A stretch of DNA of 64,000 nt, taken from an uncultured Erythrobacter sp. (GTDB taxonomy: Bacteria; Pseudomonadota; Alphaproteobacteria; Sphingomonadales; Sphingomonadaceae). Below the pieces are notes generated by a model. It searched no databases. It was not told the DNA's origin and worked only from the letters and a program-made list of their open reading frames with translations. Numbering within the stretch: the stretch's first letter is position 1; each line of letters opens with the position of its first letter. This document shows positions 18,062 to 25,970 of the stretch, piece after piece. A program made the translations under genes and the position numbers. Where the stretch lies: assembly GCA_947488085.1 (NCBI GenBank), contig CANKYI010000002.1, forward strand, positions 124,001-188,000. Direction: 5' to 3'.

Positions 18062-18093
18062 GTAGTCGGCATGGTGAACGACGTGGAGCAGGG

Positions 18094-18606
18094 TTAGACG
18101 GCCTTGTCAGCTAGCATTGCCAGCTCATCGTAAATCGCGTCTTCTTCGCGGCTCGCTGTGTCGCGCCAAGTGGTTGCGGTGTCAGCGTTCACCAACTCGC
18201 CCTCTGCCGTCAGCACCAGCAGATTGGGCGTGCCGGGCAAGTCATCCACGCCGAAGCGCTGAGCTATTGCGATATTATGGCCATCGTCTTGTTGCGGCAT
18301 GCCGACATTGACGAAAACCAGCTCATATTCCGCATCCACCAGTGCGGCGAACCGCTCTGCCGCGAGCCAGCCGGCCAGCGCGCGGCTGTCGTGGCACCAG
18401 TTTGCACCCATCACCAACAGCACCCGTTTGTTGTTCGCAGACGCATTGGCGAGCGCAGCATCGACATCAGCGACCGCGTCTTCGCTCACCGCGTATGAGC
18501 GCGCCTCTGGGTAATCGTGGCCACTATGCGTGACGCGGTCGGCAACAGTGGCGCAACCCACCAGAACCAAGGCGGCGGCCAAGCCTGATAGGATCGGCTT
18601 GATCAT
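18094..18606 (-). CDS. Thioredoxin-like lipoprotein
   Basis: The 170 residues carry a lipoprotein signal (LVLVGC, Cys about 18) and a thioredoxin-like domain. The active site reads [11 protein letters not shown]: the second Cys of CxxC is replaced by Ser, so it may act as a monothiol reductase, chaperone or thiol-disulfide sensor rather than a classic dithiol oxidoreductase. The cis-Pro segment [12 protein letters not shown] is present. ATG overlaps the ispG stop by ATGA, giving translational coupling. Periplasmic membrane anchoring is inferred from the lipobox. Confidence 0.83.
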   Translation of the reverse strand: MIKPILSGLAAALVLVGCATVADRVTHSGHDYPEARSYAVSEDAVADVDAALANASANNKRVLLVMGANWCHDSRALAGWLAAERFAALVDAEYELVFVNVGMPQQDDGHNIAIAQRFGVDDLPGTPNLLVLTAEGELVNADTATTWRDTASREEDAIYDELAMLADKAV

Positions 18607-19745
18607 TCGGCAGCCTCGGCGGCGTGTGGGTCAAACGCGACCTCATCACCAGCGTCGATCTTGGCCGCTTTCTCTTCGACAAGGCGAACGATGTGGTCGA
18701 GCATGTCTTCGTCCTCAATCGTGTGCGCTTTCACGCCGGAGAGGTAGACCATGTGTTTGCCCGAACCGCCGCCGGTTAAGCCGATATCGGTCTCGCGCGC
18801 TTCGCCGGGACCATTGACGACGCAACCGAGAACGCTGAGGCTCATCGGCGTCTTGATATGCTCCAAGCGTTGCTCGAGCGTCTCGACCGTGCGGATCACG
18901 TCAAACCCTTGGCGCGAGCAGCTGGGGCAGGAGACGACGCGGACGCCGCGTGTTCGCAGGCCCAGCGATTTCAGCATTTCATAGCCGACTTTCACCTCTT
19001 GCTCTGGCTCTGCCGAAAGCGAGACACGGATCGTATCGCCAATGCCCGCCCATAGCAGCGAACCCATGCCGATTGACGATTTGACCGTTCCCCCGATCAA
19101 GCCGCCCGCCTCGGTAATGCCAAGGTGAAGCGGACAATCCACCGCTTCTGCCAAGCCATGATAGGCCGCGACGCCTAGGAACACGTCGCTCGACTTAACC
19201 GCGACCTTGAACTCATGGAAGTCATGGTCCTGCAACAGCTTGATATGATCCAGCGCGCTTTCGATCAGAGCTTCGGGACAGGGTTCGCCGTACTTCTCCA
19301 GCAGGTCCTTCTCCAGCGAGCCTGCGTTCACGCCAATGCGGATGGCGCAGCCATTGGCTTTCGCTGCACGTACGACTTCTGCGACGCGGTCATCGCCGCC
19401 TATGTTGCCGGGATTGATGCGCAGGCATGCAGCGCCTGCATCGGCAGCCTCAAGCGCGCGTTTGTAGTGGAAGTGGATGTCGGCGACGATGGGAATGCGC
19501 GATGCTTTGGTGATCTTGCCAAAGGCAGCAGTTGCTTCCTCCGTAGGGCAAGAGACACGGATGATGTCACAGCCGACCTCTTCGCAGCGGCGGATCTGGT
19601 CTATTGTTGCGACCGCATCCTCTGTAGGCGTGTTCGTCATGGTCTGTACCGTGATCGGCGCATCGCCGCCAACCGGCACATCGCCGACCATGATCTGGCG
19701 GCATTCGCGCCGTTCTATCGTGCGCCAAGGGCGGATCGCGTTCAT
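18603..19745 (-). CDS. ispG: 4-hydroxy-3-methylbut-2-en-1-yl diphosphate synthase
   Basis: IspG (GcpE) is the 4Fe-4S enzyme that converts MEcPP to HMBPP in the MEP isoprenoid pathway. The 380 residues show [20 protein letters not shown] at the start of the TIM barrel, [17 protein letters not shown] and [12 protein letters not shown]. The cluster ligands are seen as [12 protein letters not shown], with the third Cys in [13 protein letters not shown]. Start [14 protein letters not shown] fits the family. It is first in a transcript with the thioredoxin-like and histone-deacetylase-like genes. Confidence 0.98.
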   Translation of the reverse strand: MNAIRPWRTIERRECRQIMVGDVPVGGDAPITVQTMTNTPTEDAVATIDQIRRCEEVGCDIIRVSCPTEEATAAFGKITKASRIPIVADIHFHYKRALEAADAGAACLRINPGNIGGDDRVAEVVRAAKANGCAIRIGVNAGSLEKDLLEKYGEPCPEALIESALDHIKLLQDHDFHEFKVAVKSSDVFLGVAAYHGLAEAVDCPLHLGITEAGGLIGGTVKSSIGMGSLLWAGIGDTIRVSLSAEPEQEVKVGYEMLKSLGLRTRGVRVVSCPSCSRQGFDVIRTVETLEQRLEHIKTPMSLSVLGCVVNGPGEARETDIGLTGGGSGKHMVYLSGVKAHTIEDEDMLDHIVRLVEEKAAKIDAGDEVAFDPHAAEAAE

Positions 19746-19821
19746 CTAACTCACCAGTTTCCTGTAAGACATGGACCGCATGTTACACGGTCTTGTAGGG
19801 AAAAACCCAGAGGGCTTACGC

Positions 19822-19853
19822 AAAAGGGCCGCGCAACAATAAGCTGCACGGCC
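19822..19853 (-). terminator. Terminator downstream of nrsF
   Basis: Read on the minus strand, GGGCCG with a TGCA extension pairs with CGGCCC across a loop and is followed by TTTTGC. It lies between nrsF and ispG, both on the minus strand, and would separate the bufferin regulatory operon from ispG. Confidence 0.75.
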
Positions 19854-19946
19854 CATATGGCGATAAAGCTGCAATTTTGCGACCCTATTCATGTGTCGCG
19901 GATTAGCATGGGTAGTCTTCAGTAGGAAACGCTCTATGCGCCTATT

Positions 19947-20600
19947 TTACCAGCGGATAAGCGGAGGGACGACAAGTCGGCCCACAACTGCGCCAATCGC
20001 AACCGGCGCAACATGCCACAATCCGACATGAGCAAATGTGTCGAGCGGGCAGGTGATGCCATAAGCAAGTGTGCCAAGTGATCCAGCGGCAAGACCAGCG
20101 AGCCAGCCCGAACGCTCAATCGAAACAGGTGCTCCGCGACGCAGCCACATCACCGCTGCGACAAGGACTAACGCGCCAGCCGATAGCGAGGCCGTGGTGC
20201 ACATGAATGCAACCGGATCGTTCAATCCTGAGCTGGCGTGGTTGCCGTGTCCTGAAAGCAGGCTGACAATTGCGCCCAATGGCAAAATGCCGAGCATGAT
20301 CGCGCCCCACATGGGCGCATCAACCCGCGCGCCAACCCGTGGCAACGCGCCGCCAACCAAGGCCAACGTGCTCGCAATGCCTAGAATAAGCAGCAGGCCA
20401 TGCGTGATGAGGAAGTAGCCAGAGGCCTCACCCGTCAGCAGTCCGTCCCACCATTCATAAACGGCGATAGAGGCAACCGATGCGATCAATGCCGCAAACC
20501 CGATCAATACCGCGCCTTCGACGGGTTTAACCCGCTTTACCGGGGCCAAATCCTCGGTCAGCGCCGCAATCAGATCGGCTCGATTTGTGTGCTTTTCCAT
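19947..20600 (-). CDS. nrsF: NrsF-family membrane anti-sigma factor
   Basis: The 217-residue protein (DUF1109) has about six transmembrane helices and lies directly after an ECF sigma gene, the pairing known from Caulobacter sigF-nrsF. NrsF holds sigma-F inactive at the inner membrane until metal or oxidative stress is sensed. Two Cys, at residues 134 (FMCTT) and 184 (GITCPLD), sit 50 residues apart in periplasm-facing or membrane positions; I recall Caulobacter NrsF having two essential conserved Cys with the same spacing. The start at 20600 is chosen over 20618 because it follows the sigma stop by one base. Confidence 0.88.
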   Translation of the reverse strand: MEKHTNRADLIAALTEDLAPVKRVKPVEGAVLIGFAALIASVASIAVYEWWDGLLTGEASGYFLITHGLLLILGIASTLALVGGALPRVGARVDAPMWGAIMLGILPLGAIVSLLSGHGNHASSGLNDPVAFMCTTASLSAGALVLVAAVMWLRRGAPVSIERSGWLAGLAAGSLGTLAYGITCPLDTFAHVGLWHVAPVAIGAVVGRLVVPPLIRW

Positions 20601-20601
20601 T

Positions 20602-21132
20602 TTAATCTGCTCTCTCAACCAACGCGGCCAGCTTTTTCAAACCGCGATGGATATTCACTTTAACCAGGCTTTCGCTTTGCCCGGTTTTGTCGGCGGCTTC
20701 GCGGATTGACAATCCGCCAATTTTTACCATCTCAATCGCCTCGGCCTGCTTGTCAGGCAGGTGTTTGAACAGGCGATCCAGACTGACACGGGCAAGGACA
20801 ACTTCTTCTTCGCTGTCCTCGACCGCATCATCTTCCATCAGTTCCTTGCTGTCATGCTTGTAGACTTTGCGCAGATGATCGACCCAACGATACCGCGCAA
20901 TCGCCGCCAGCCATGGCAGAAACGGACGCGCAGGATCAAAAGTCGCGCGTTTTGTGTGCAGAGCGATAAGCACCTCTTGAACCAGATCATCGATCTGATG
21001 CGGAGGCACGCGCCTGCGAAAATATCTCTCCAACCAAACGCCCGCCTCAGTCAGCAGCACATTCGCGGCGGCTTTATCGCCGGTTTGCGCTGCTGCCATC
21101 AGGCGGGCGAAGGTGGGTTCATCGGCTACCAT
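20602..21132 (-). CDS. sigF: ECF sigma factor, SigF-like
   Basis: The 176 residues carry sigma region 2 (QIDDLVQEVLIALH, FLPWLAAIARYRWVDHLRK, about 48-86) and region 4 (LPDKQAEAIEMVKIGGLSIREAADKTGQSESLVKVNIHRG, about 121-162), with no extra domains. Together with nrsF and the bufferin genes it matches the sigma-F group. The sigma factor is predicted to read GTAACC-N16-CGAA promoters, two of which lie upstream of the two arms of this locus, so the operon should be autoregulated. It starts 11 bases after doxX. Confidence 0.9.
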   Translation of the reverse strand: MVADEPTFARLMAAAQTGDKAAANVLLTEAGVWLERYFRRRVPPHQIDDLVQEVLIALHTKRATFDPARPFLPWLAAIARYRWVDHLRKVYKHDSKELMEDDAVEDSEEEVVLARVSLDRLFKHLPDKQAEAIEMVKIGGLSIREAADKTGQSESLVKVNIHRGLKKLAALVERAD

Positions 21133-21143
21133 CGTCGGGTGGC

Positions 21144-21626
21144 TTACGCCGCCTTCGCGCTGGTTACACCGGTGACCCGGCCCAGGATCGCATCAAGGCT
21201 GATCAAGCCAGGACCGCGGCTGATGATGATACCTGCCAGAGCAAGCACCGTGATGTCCCAGCCAAAGAAGTGATCCCAACTAGGGAACACGAACAGCTGA
21301 ATAACCAATGCCATCACCGCCAGTGCAATTGCCGAGAAGCGGCTGAACAGACCAACGACCAACAGGATCGGGAATGCAAATTCGGCATAAACCGTCAGTG
21401 GCACCGCAATATCGGGTGACAATGGCAGGCCGGAAAATTCGTTTTCAAAAATGAGTTTTTGAACCTCGTCGATTTGCAGCCAAGTGCCCTCGACGACTTT
21501 GGTTTCATACGAACGCCAGAAAATCCCAGCGAGCGCGATACGCGTCATGAACAGCACGATGCTTTCGACAATTGTGCCAGAGAGCATGCTGGTGAGCCGT
21601 GCCCACATATTCATAAGTCCACTCAT
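21144..21626 (-). CDS. DoxX-family membrane protein of the bufferin operon
   Basis: The start MSGLMNMWARL at 21626 has a GGAGG site five bases upstream and gives 160 residues. Four hydrophobic segments (for example VESIVLFMTRIALAGIFW and VYAEFAFPILLVVGLFSRFSAIALAVMAL) match the DoxX/TQO-small-subunit fold. DoxX genes repeatedly accompany bufferin-type clusters, and a quinone-linked or redox role supporting peptide maturation or metal stress defence is suspected but unproven. It lies between bufA and sigF with a strong hairpin in the bufA-doxX gap. Confidence 0.87.
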   Translation of the reverse strand: MSGLMNMWARLTSMLSGTIVESIVLFMTRIALAGIFWRSYETKVVEGTWLQIDEVQKLIFENEFSGLPLSPDIAVPLTVYAEFAFPILLVVGLFSRFSAIALAVMALVIQLFVFPSWDHFFGWDITVLALAGIIISRGPGLISLDAILGRVTGVTSAKAA

Positions 21627-21646
21627 AATTTCCTCCACTTGGTAGA

Positions 21647-21682
21647 GCGGGCGGCCTGCGTTTTGCCTGACAGGCCGCCCGC
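21647..21682 (-). other. 12-bp hairpin between bufA and doxX
   Basis: GCGGGCGGCCTG (21647-21658) and CAGGCCGCCCGC (21671-21682) form a perfect GC-rich stem with a 12-base loop in the bufA-doxX intergenic RNA. No T-run follows in the minus direction (TCTACC). It therefore suits a 3'-stabilising or partial-termination element giving more bufA than downstream mRNA, rather than a full terminator. Confidence 0.7.
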
Positions 21683-21703
21683 CAAATTTCTATCTGTGCT
21701 GTA

Positions 21704-21985
21704 TTAGCGACGGATCGGGGTCAGCGAGCCGCGGCCCTTTGGTGTCTGAATGCTGGTGCAAGTGCCTTTGTCGACATAAGTCCATGCATTGCCCTGATAA
21801 TCGCGGGTCGATGTGCCAGCACAGCTTGTGCCTGGTCCAGCGGCGCAATCATTTTTGCCTGCGAGCGATACGCCGTAGCATTTCTCTTTGGCGCCTTGTG
21901 CGGCAACCGGAGTTGTAGCGAGACCAGCTGCGAGAGTGGCGGTAAGGGCGAGACCGGCGATGCCGGCGACTGATTTGGCTTTCAT
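21704..21985 (-). CDS. bufA1: Bufferin precursor peptide (DUF2282, BufA1 type)
   Basis: The product has 93 residues with a Sec signal peptide (about 1-29, ending PVAA) and a mature part with four Cys at 36, 47, 55 and 76 in [21 protein letters not shown] and DKGTC. This is the DUF2282 pattern of bufferins, ribosomally made peptides in which Cys residues are turned into thiooxazoles by BufB with BufC. They are then exported to bind copper. The conserved DYQGNAW block is present. The ATG at 21985 is preferred because AAGGA lies eight bases before it, while the ATG at 21994 would overlap that site. First gene of the operon behind a sigma-F-type promoter. Confidence 0.92.
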   Translation of the reverse strand: MKAKSVAGIAGLALTATLAAGLATTPVAAQGAKEKCYGVSLAGKNDCAAGPGTSCAGTSTRDYQGNAWTYVDKGTCTSIQTPKGRGSLTPIRR

Positions 21986-22039
21986 GACATTCATCCTTCA
22001 AAACTGTTGTTCTCGGCTTGAATGCCGGAACTGATGGGT

Positions 22040-22067
22040 GTTTCGCGTCACCAAAGACATTGGTTAC
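22040..22067 (-). promoter_or_regulatory. Sigma-F-type promoter for the bufA operon
   Basis: Read on the minus strand, GTAACC (22067-22062) and CGAAAC (22045-22040) are separated by exactly 16 bases. This matches the Caulobacter sigma-F consensus as I recall it (GTAACC / CGAA). It lies about 55 bases upstream of the bufA start and so would give SigF control of bufA, doxX and sigF-nrsF. Confidence 0.8.
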
Positions 22068-22133
22068 AATTTTAGAAAAATAGTTGCTGCGCCCCTCTTT
22101 CGCAGATCCCGTCGCTCACAGCCGTGCGGATAT

Positions 22134-22159
22134 GTAACGCGCGGCATTCAACGCGCGAA
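22134..22159 (+). promoter_or_regulatory. Second sigma-F-type promoter facing bufB
   Basis: On the plus strand GTAACG (22134-22139) is followed after exactly 16 bases by CGAA (22156-22159). The spacing is identical to the bufA promoter, with one mismatch in the -35 element. It leaves a leader of about 130 bases before the bufB ATG. The leader contains several CGCG-rich repeats and no obvious gene. Confidence 0.68.
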
Positions 22160-22294
22160 TAGGTTGTATGAACGCGCGTTTGCGAAAGGCTAACGCACAA
22201 GCAGTCGCGGCACAAGAACAGCGAGGCGCAGGATCGCAGCGCGCGTCGCAGGCACTCTATTTCTTTGCTAAGAAAGGCATTATGCAGGTCGGAT

Positions 22295-23152
22295 ATGTCA
22301 GTGATTGAACCCTTTGGCGGCTTTGGCCTTGGTCTGCGCCGCACGCACTATGATGATTTCCTGAGCGCGCCGGACCAGCCGCGCGTGCCGGTCGACTTTG
22401 TTGAGGTCATCAGCGAAAATTACATGATCGATGGCGGACGGCAGATGCGCATTTTGGAAGAGGTGCGCGAACAATTTCCCATCATCATCCATGGCGTGTC
22501 GATGTCAATTGGATCGGCAGGCGGGCTGGATGCGGACTATCTGACAAAGCTTAAGCGGCTGGAAGAGCGCATCGATCCGCTGTGGGTGTCCGACCACCTC
22601 TGCTGGACCCGGAACAGCGCGCACAATTCGCATGACCTATTGCCCATGCCTCTGACGGAAGAGGGGTTGTCTGCTGTGTGCGCCAATATCGACCGAGCGC
22701 AGGATGCGCTGGGCCGGGCGATGCTGTTTGAAAACCCATCAAGCTATCTCACCTTTCCCGAAGATGAGCTCTCCGAATGGGAATTTCTGACTGAGATGAC
22801 GCGGCGCACGGGGTGTTATCTGCTGCTCGATGTAAACAACATCTATGTCTCGGCGGCCAATCACGGGTTTTCCGCGATGGATTATTTAAAGGGCCTGCCG
22901 CTCGATCGGGTGCGCCAGATCCATCTGGCAGGCCATGATCCGGCAACACCAAAACGCGACATTATCATCGACACCCATGACCGCGCAGTGGCGGACGGTG
23001 TGTGGGACTTATATGCGAAGGCTATTGCGATGCTGCCGCAGCCGGTCGCGACTATGATTGAGCGGGATGATCACATCCCGCCGCTGCCCGAATTGCTGAG
23101 TGAGTTGGACCGGGCGCGCGGGATTGCCGATGCAGCATTGGTGCCAGCATGA
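22295..23152 (+). CDS. bufB: Multinuclear non-heme iron oxygenase BufB (DUF692/MNIO)
   Basis: The 285-residue TIM-barrel enzyme belongs to the DUF692 MNIO family, which uses two or three iron atoms to oxidise Cys or other residues in precursor peptides. Family ligand regions are intact: VEVISENYM, IHGVSMSIGS, WVSDHLCW, LFENPSSY, LLDVNNIYVSAANHGF, IHLAGHDP, IDTHDRAV and IERDDHIP. The likely substrate is the adjacent BufA1, modified with the partner BufC. The start MSVIEPFGGFG at 22295 fits the family N-terminus; the frame upstream begins with a non-ATG codon. BufC follows with an ATGA overlap. Confidence 0.94.
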   Translation: MSVIEPFGGFGLGLRRTHYDDFLSAPDQPRVPVDFVEVISENYMIDGGRQMRILEEVREQFPIIIHGVSMSIGSAGGLDADYLTKLKRLEERIDPLWVSDHLCWTRNSAHNSHDLLPMPLTEEGLSAVCANIDRAQDALGRAMLFENPSSYLTFPEDELSEWEFLTEMTRRTGCYLLLDVNNIYVSAANHGFSAMDYLKGLPLDRVRQIHLAGHDPATPKRDIIIDTHDRAVADGVWDLYAKAIAMLPQPVATMIERDDHIPPLPELLSELDRARGIADAALVPA

Positions 23153-23934
23153 CACTGGCAGAGCGGCAAGAGGCGTTTCTCAACGCGATCCTTGATGATG
23201 CGGCGCCTTTGCCAAAAGGTTGGGGCAATTCCCAAGCCGCCGGAATGGCGGTCTATCGCGCCAATTATCGCCATGCCGTGATCAGCGCGCTGGCTGAAAC
23301 CTACGAACGGACCGCGCTCTATCTGGGCGAGGCAGGCTTTCGCCAAGCGAGCATCAATCAAGCCATCGCGCACCCGCCCAGCGGCTGGACCATTGATGCA
23401 GCGGGCGAGGGGTTTGATGGAACATGTGCAAAGCTGTTTGCGAAGAACCCCGAGGTGGCTGAGCTGGCATGGCTGGAATGGTCGATGCTAGAGTTGGCGA
23501 CGGCTCCTGATACCGCGCCGATGAGTGCGCAGGATTTTGGCGCGGCAGTCGCGGACTTTGGCGATGAGGAATGGGGGGCATTGGGGCTTACGCTGCAGCC
23601 GCGAGCGACCGCGCGGCTGGTCGATCACGACCTCACCGCATTGTGGCAGGCGCTTGGCCAAGAGGGCGCTGAACGCCCCGAGCTGCAATTGCCCGAACCC
23701 CAGACTTGCCTTGTCTGGCGGGAAGGGGAGCGGCCCACCTTCATCTTAGTCGAAGCTGATCACGCTGCCGCCTTTGCCACAATGCAATCGGGCGCGACTT
23801 ATACGGATATGATTGGTGCTCTGATCGGCGACAATGCCGAGCCGACGCCAGAGGAGATTCAAAATGCAGCCATGCGCGCGGGCGCAATATTGGGCCGTTG
23901 GCTGCAAGAGGGCGTGGTTGTCGGCTTGACTTAA
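23149..23934 (+). CDS. bufC: BufC, DUF2063 partner protein of MNIO
   Basis: The 261-residue protein belongs to the DUF2063 (HvfC/BufC) family: LAERQEAFLNAILDD at the N-terminus, then MAVYRANYRHAVISALAETYERTALYLGEAGFR, a conserved family segment. The C-terminal half is less conserved. These proteins act as recognition partners that present the precursor leader to the MNIO enzyme. Translation is coupled to bufB by ATGA. It is the last gene of the plus-strand arm unless the hydrolase 43 bases downstream is included. Confidence 0.92.
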   Translation: MTLAERQEAFLNAILDDAAPLPKGWGNSQAAGMAVYRANYRHAVISALAETYERTALYLGEAGFRQASINQAIAHPPSGWTIDAAGEGFDGTCAKLFAKNPEVAELAWLEWSMLELATAPDTAPMSAQDFGAAVADFGDEEWGALGLTLQPRATARLVDHDLTALWQALGQEGAERPELQLPEPQTCLVWREGERPTFILVEADHAAAFATMQSGATYTDMIGALIGDNAEPTPEEIQNAAMRAGAILGRWLQEGVVVGLT

Positions 23935-23977
23935 CCGCGCGCATCGCCACTCTCCGCCCGTATATGGGAGAGAGCCA

Positions 23978-24916
23978 ATGTTGACCGACACAACAATCGA
24001 ATTGCGCAGCCCGCGTGCGAGCATAATGCTGCGCACCATCAAGTGGGTGATGTCACGACGCAAACCGGTCTTCCCTCACGACGCCGACGATTATCGCGCT
24101 TACATGGCGAGCCGCTCGCTGCCCAAAGATGCGCCGATGCCCGCCAAATTTGCGCAGCAATACCAGGTTGAGGAATGGGAGGCCGCCGGACAAAAGGTCG
24201 TAACCCTGCATCCGAAATCAGGCCCGGCTGAATGGCATATGCTATATTTTCATGGCGGTGGGTTTGTGCTTCCAATGTTCAAAGAGCACTGGCCGCTTGC
24301 CGCTGCCATGATCGACACTTGCGGAGTGAGTATCACGCTGCCGCTATATGATGTGGTGCCTGAAAGTCCCTACACCGCTCAAGACGCGCTTGCCGATGCG
24401 ACCTTTGCCGCGCTGGCTGAGCGGCATGATCCGGCGAAGATCGTTCTCAACGGTGATAGTGCGGGCGGGCATATGGCTTTGACACTGGCGCTGCGTTTGG
24501 CGCAGGCTGGCGGAATTCAGCCAGCCAAGCTTGCCCTGTTTGCCCCATGGCTTGATGTGACAATGCAGGATCCCGCAATTGCAGCGGTTGAGCCGCATGA
24601 CATGATGCTGAAAATCGGCACTTTGCGCGTTTGTGGTGAGATGTTTGCAGACGACCGCGATCCCGCAGGTCCCGAATGCAGCCCGCTTTATACATCGCCC
24701 GATGCCTTGGCTCTATTGCCGCCCACACGCATCTGGACCGGGCGGCATGATCTCTTCATCATCGACAGCCGCACTTTCGCTGGCAAATTGCGCGATGCCG
24801 GGGTCGATGCGAAACTCTATGAATATGAAGCCGCGCCGCACGTCTTTATGGCCGTCGTCCCGACGCGCGAGTCTAAGGATACGCTAGCCCTGCTTAATCA
24901 ATTTTTGACGGAATAA
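23978..24916 (+). CDS. Alpha/beta hydrolase of the HSL (GDSAG) family
   Basis: The 312 residues contain an oxyanion-hole motif FHGGGFVL (about 89), the nucleophile elbow NGDSAGGHMAL (Ser about 154), an acid residue in IWTGRHDLFI (about 256) and a His in AAPHVFMAV (about 287). This is the hormone-sensitive-lipase type of carboxylesterase, acting on short acyl esters; the natural substrate is unknown. The ribosome binding site GGGAGAG lies in a small possible hairpin with CTCTCC just upstream. It is 43 bases after bufC and might be cotranscribed, but it is not a known bufferin gene. Confidence 0.9.
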   Translation: MLTDTTIELRSPRASIMLRTIKWVMSRRKPVFPHDADDYRAYMASRSLPKDAPMPAKFAQQYQVEEWEAAGQKVVTLHPKSGPAEWHMLYFHGGGFVLPMFKEHWPLAAAMIDTCGVSITLPLYDVVPESPYTAQDALADATFAALAERHDPAKIVLNGDSAGGHMALTLALRLAQAGGIQPAKLALFAPWLDVTMQDPAIAAVEPHDMMLKIGTLRVCGEMFADDRDPAGPECSPLYTSPDALALLPPTRIWTGRHDLFIIDSRTFAGKLRDAGVDAKLYEYEAAPHVFMAVVPTRESKDTLALLNQFLTE

Positions 24917-24923
24917 GCCGGTT

Positions 24924-25874
24924 TTAGGCGCTGAACGTTTCGCCCGTCATCTGTTCTGACATAGCCCATAGTGTATCGGCGTTCCCGGTATCCACAGCAT
25001 AACTGCGCACGCCGCTAGTGCGGCTTTCGTCGTCGATTTCGGCGATGTGGCAATCTTCGCAATAAACACCGCCTCGTCCTTCAAGCTCATCTGCCGTCGC
25101 CGCCCAAACAGATGTCGCTGCGCCTTGAGGAATTGATTTGAAAGCAAAATTCGGATCGCTTGCCTCGATGCTTTTCATCAAAGCAGCGCTCATTTCCTCG
25201 CTCATGTAACGGCCCAGATTGGTGTGGATGCCGCCCGGATGCACCGCGTAAGAATGAATGCCCCTTTCGGCAAAGCGTTGTTCCAGCCCAACCGAGAACA
25301 ACACATTGGCGGTCTTCGACTGACCATAACTGGCGAAGGGTTCGTAATCGCGGCTTTCGAAGTTTGGGTCCTCAAGGTTCACTGGGCAAATCTGATGCCC
25401 GCGGCTCGACAGATTGACGATCCGCTTGGCCTCGCCCTTCTCGATGAGTGGCATCAATCCTTTGGTCAGCGCAAAATGACCCAGATGATTGGTGCCAAAC
25501 TGGCTTTCAAACCCGTCCGCCGTTGTGCCCTCAGCGGTCGCCATGATCCCAGCATTGTTAATTAGCACGTCGATTTTCTCAAACCGCTCATTGGCCTGCG
25601 CGGCACAGGCACGCACGCTGTCCAAAGAGCCGAGGTCACATATTATTGTCTCTACCGCATCACTGCCGGTTTCTGCACGAATTGCGGAGGCTGCTTCATC
25701 CAGCTTTGCTTGGTTGCGACCAGCGAGAATGACACGCGCTTTTCGAGCGGCCATGGCGCGCCCGGTTTCCTGACCCAACCCCGAATTGCCGCCTGTGATA
25801 AAGACGCAAGCGCCGTTTAAATCCTTGCCCGCCAAAACTTCGTCGGTGGTGCTGGATTTGCCGAATTCGCTCAT
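24924..25874 (-). CDS. Short-chain dehydrogenase/reductase
   Basis: From MSEFGKSSTTDE at 25874 (GGGAG site) the protein has 316 residues. The SDR hallmarks are VFITGGNSGLGQETG (about 24-38, NAD(P)-binding), NNAGIMA (about 105), the catalytic Ser in IVNLSSRGHQ and Tyr-x3-Lys in SYGQSKTAN. The sequence after the active site resembles the retinol-dehydrogenase/WWOX-like branch, so a lipophilic alcohol or ketone is a plausible substrate. It is convergent with the hydrolase gene and probably monocistronic. Confidence 0.9.
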   Translation of the reverse strand: MSEFGKSSTTDEVLAGKDLNGACVFITGGNSGLGQETGRAMAARKARVILAGRNQAKLDEAASAIRAETGSDAVETIICDLGSLDSVRACAAQANERFEKIDVLINNAGIMATAEGTTADGFESQFGTNHLGHFALTKGLMPLIEKGEAKRIVNLSSRGHQICPVNLEDPNFESRDYEPFASYGQSKTANVLFSVGLEQRFAERGIHSYAVHPGGIHTNLGRYMSEEMSAALMKSIEASDPNFAFKSIPQGAATSVWAATADELEGRGGVYCEDCHIAEIDDESRTSGVRSYAVDTGNADTLWAMSEQMTGETFSA

Positions 25875-25970
25875 TGTCACGTCTCCCAAGAATTGTGATC
25901 GCCAACGTAACAGGGGCGCGATAGCATTGCCATCGCGCCCCCGAAATTGGTCGAAGAATTCGAAAGAGGT

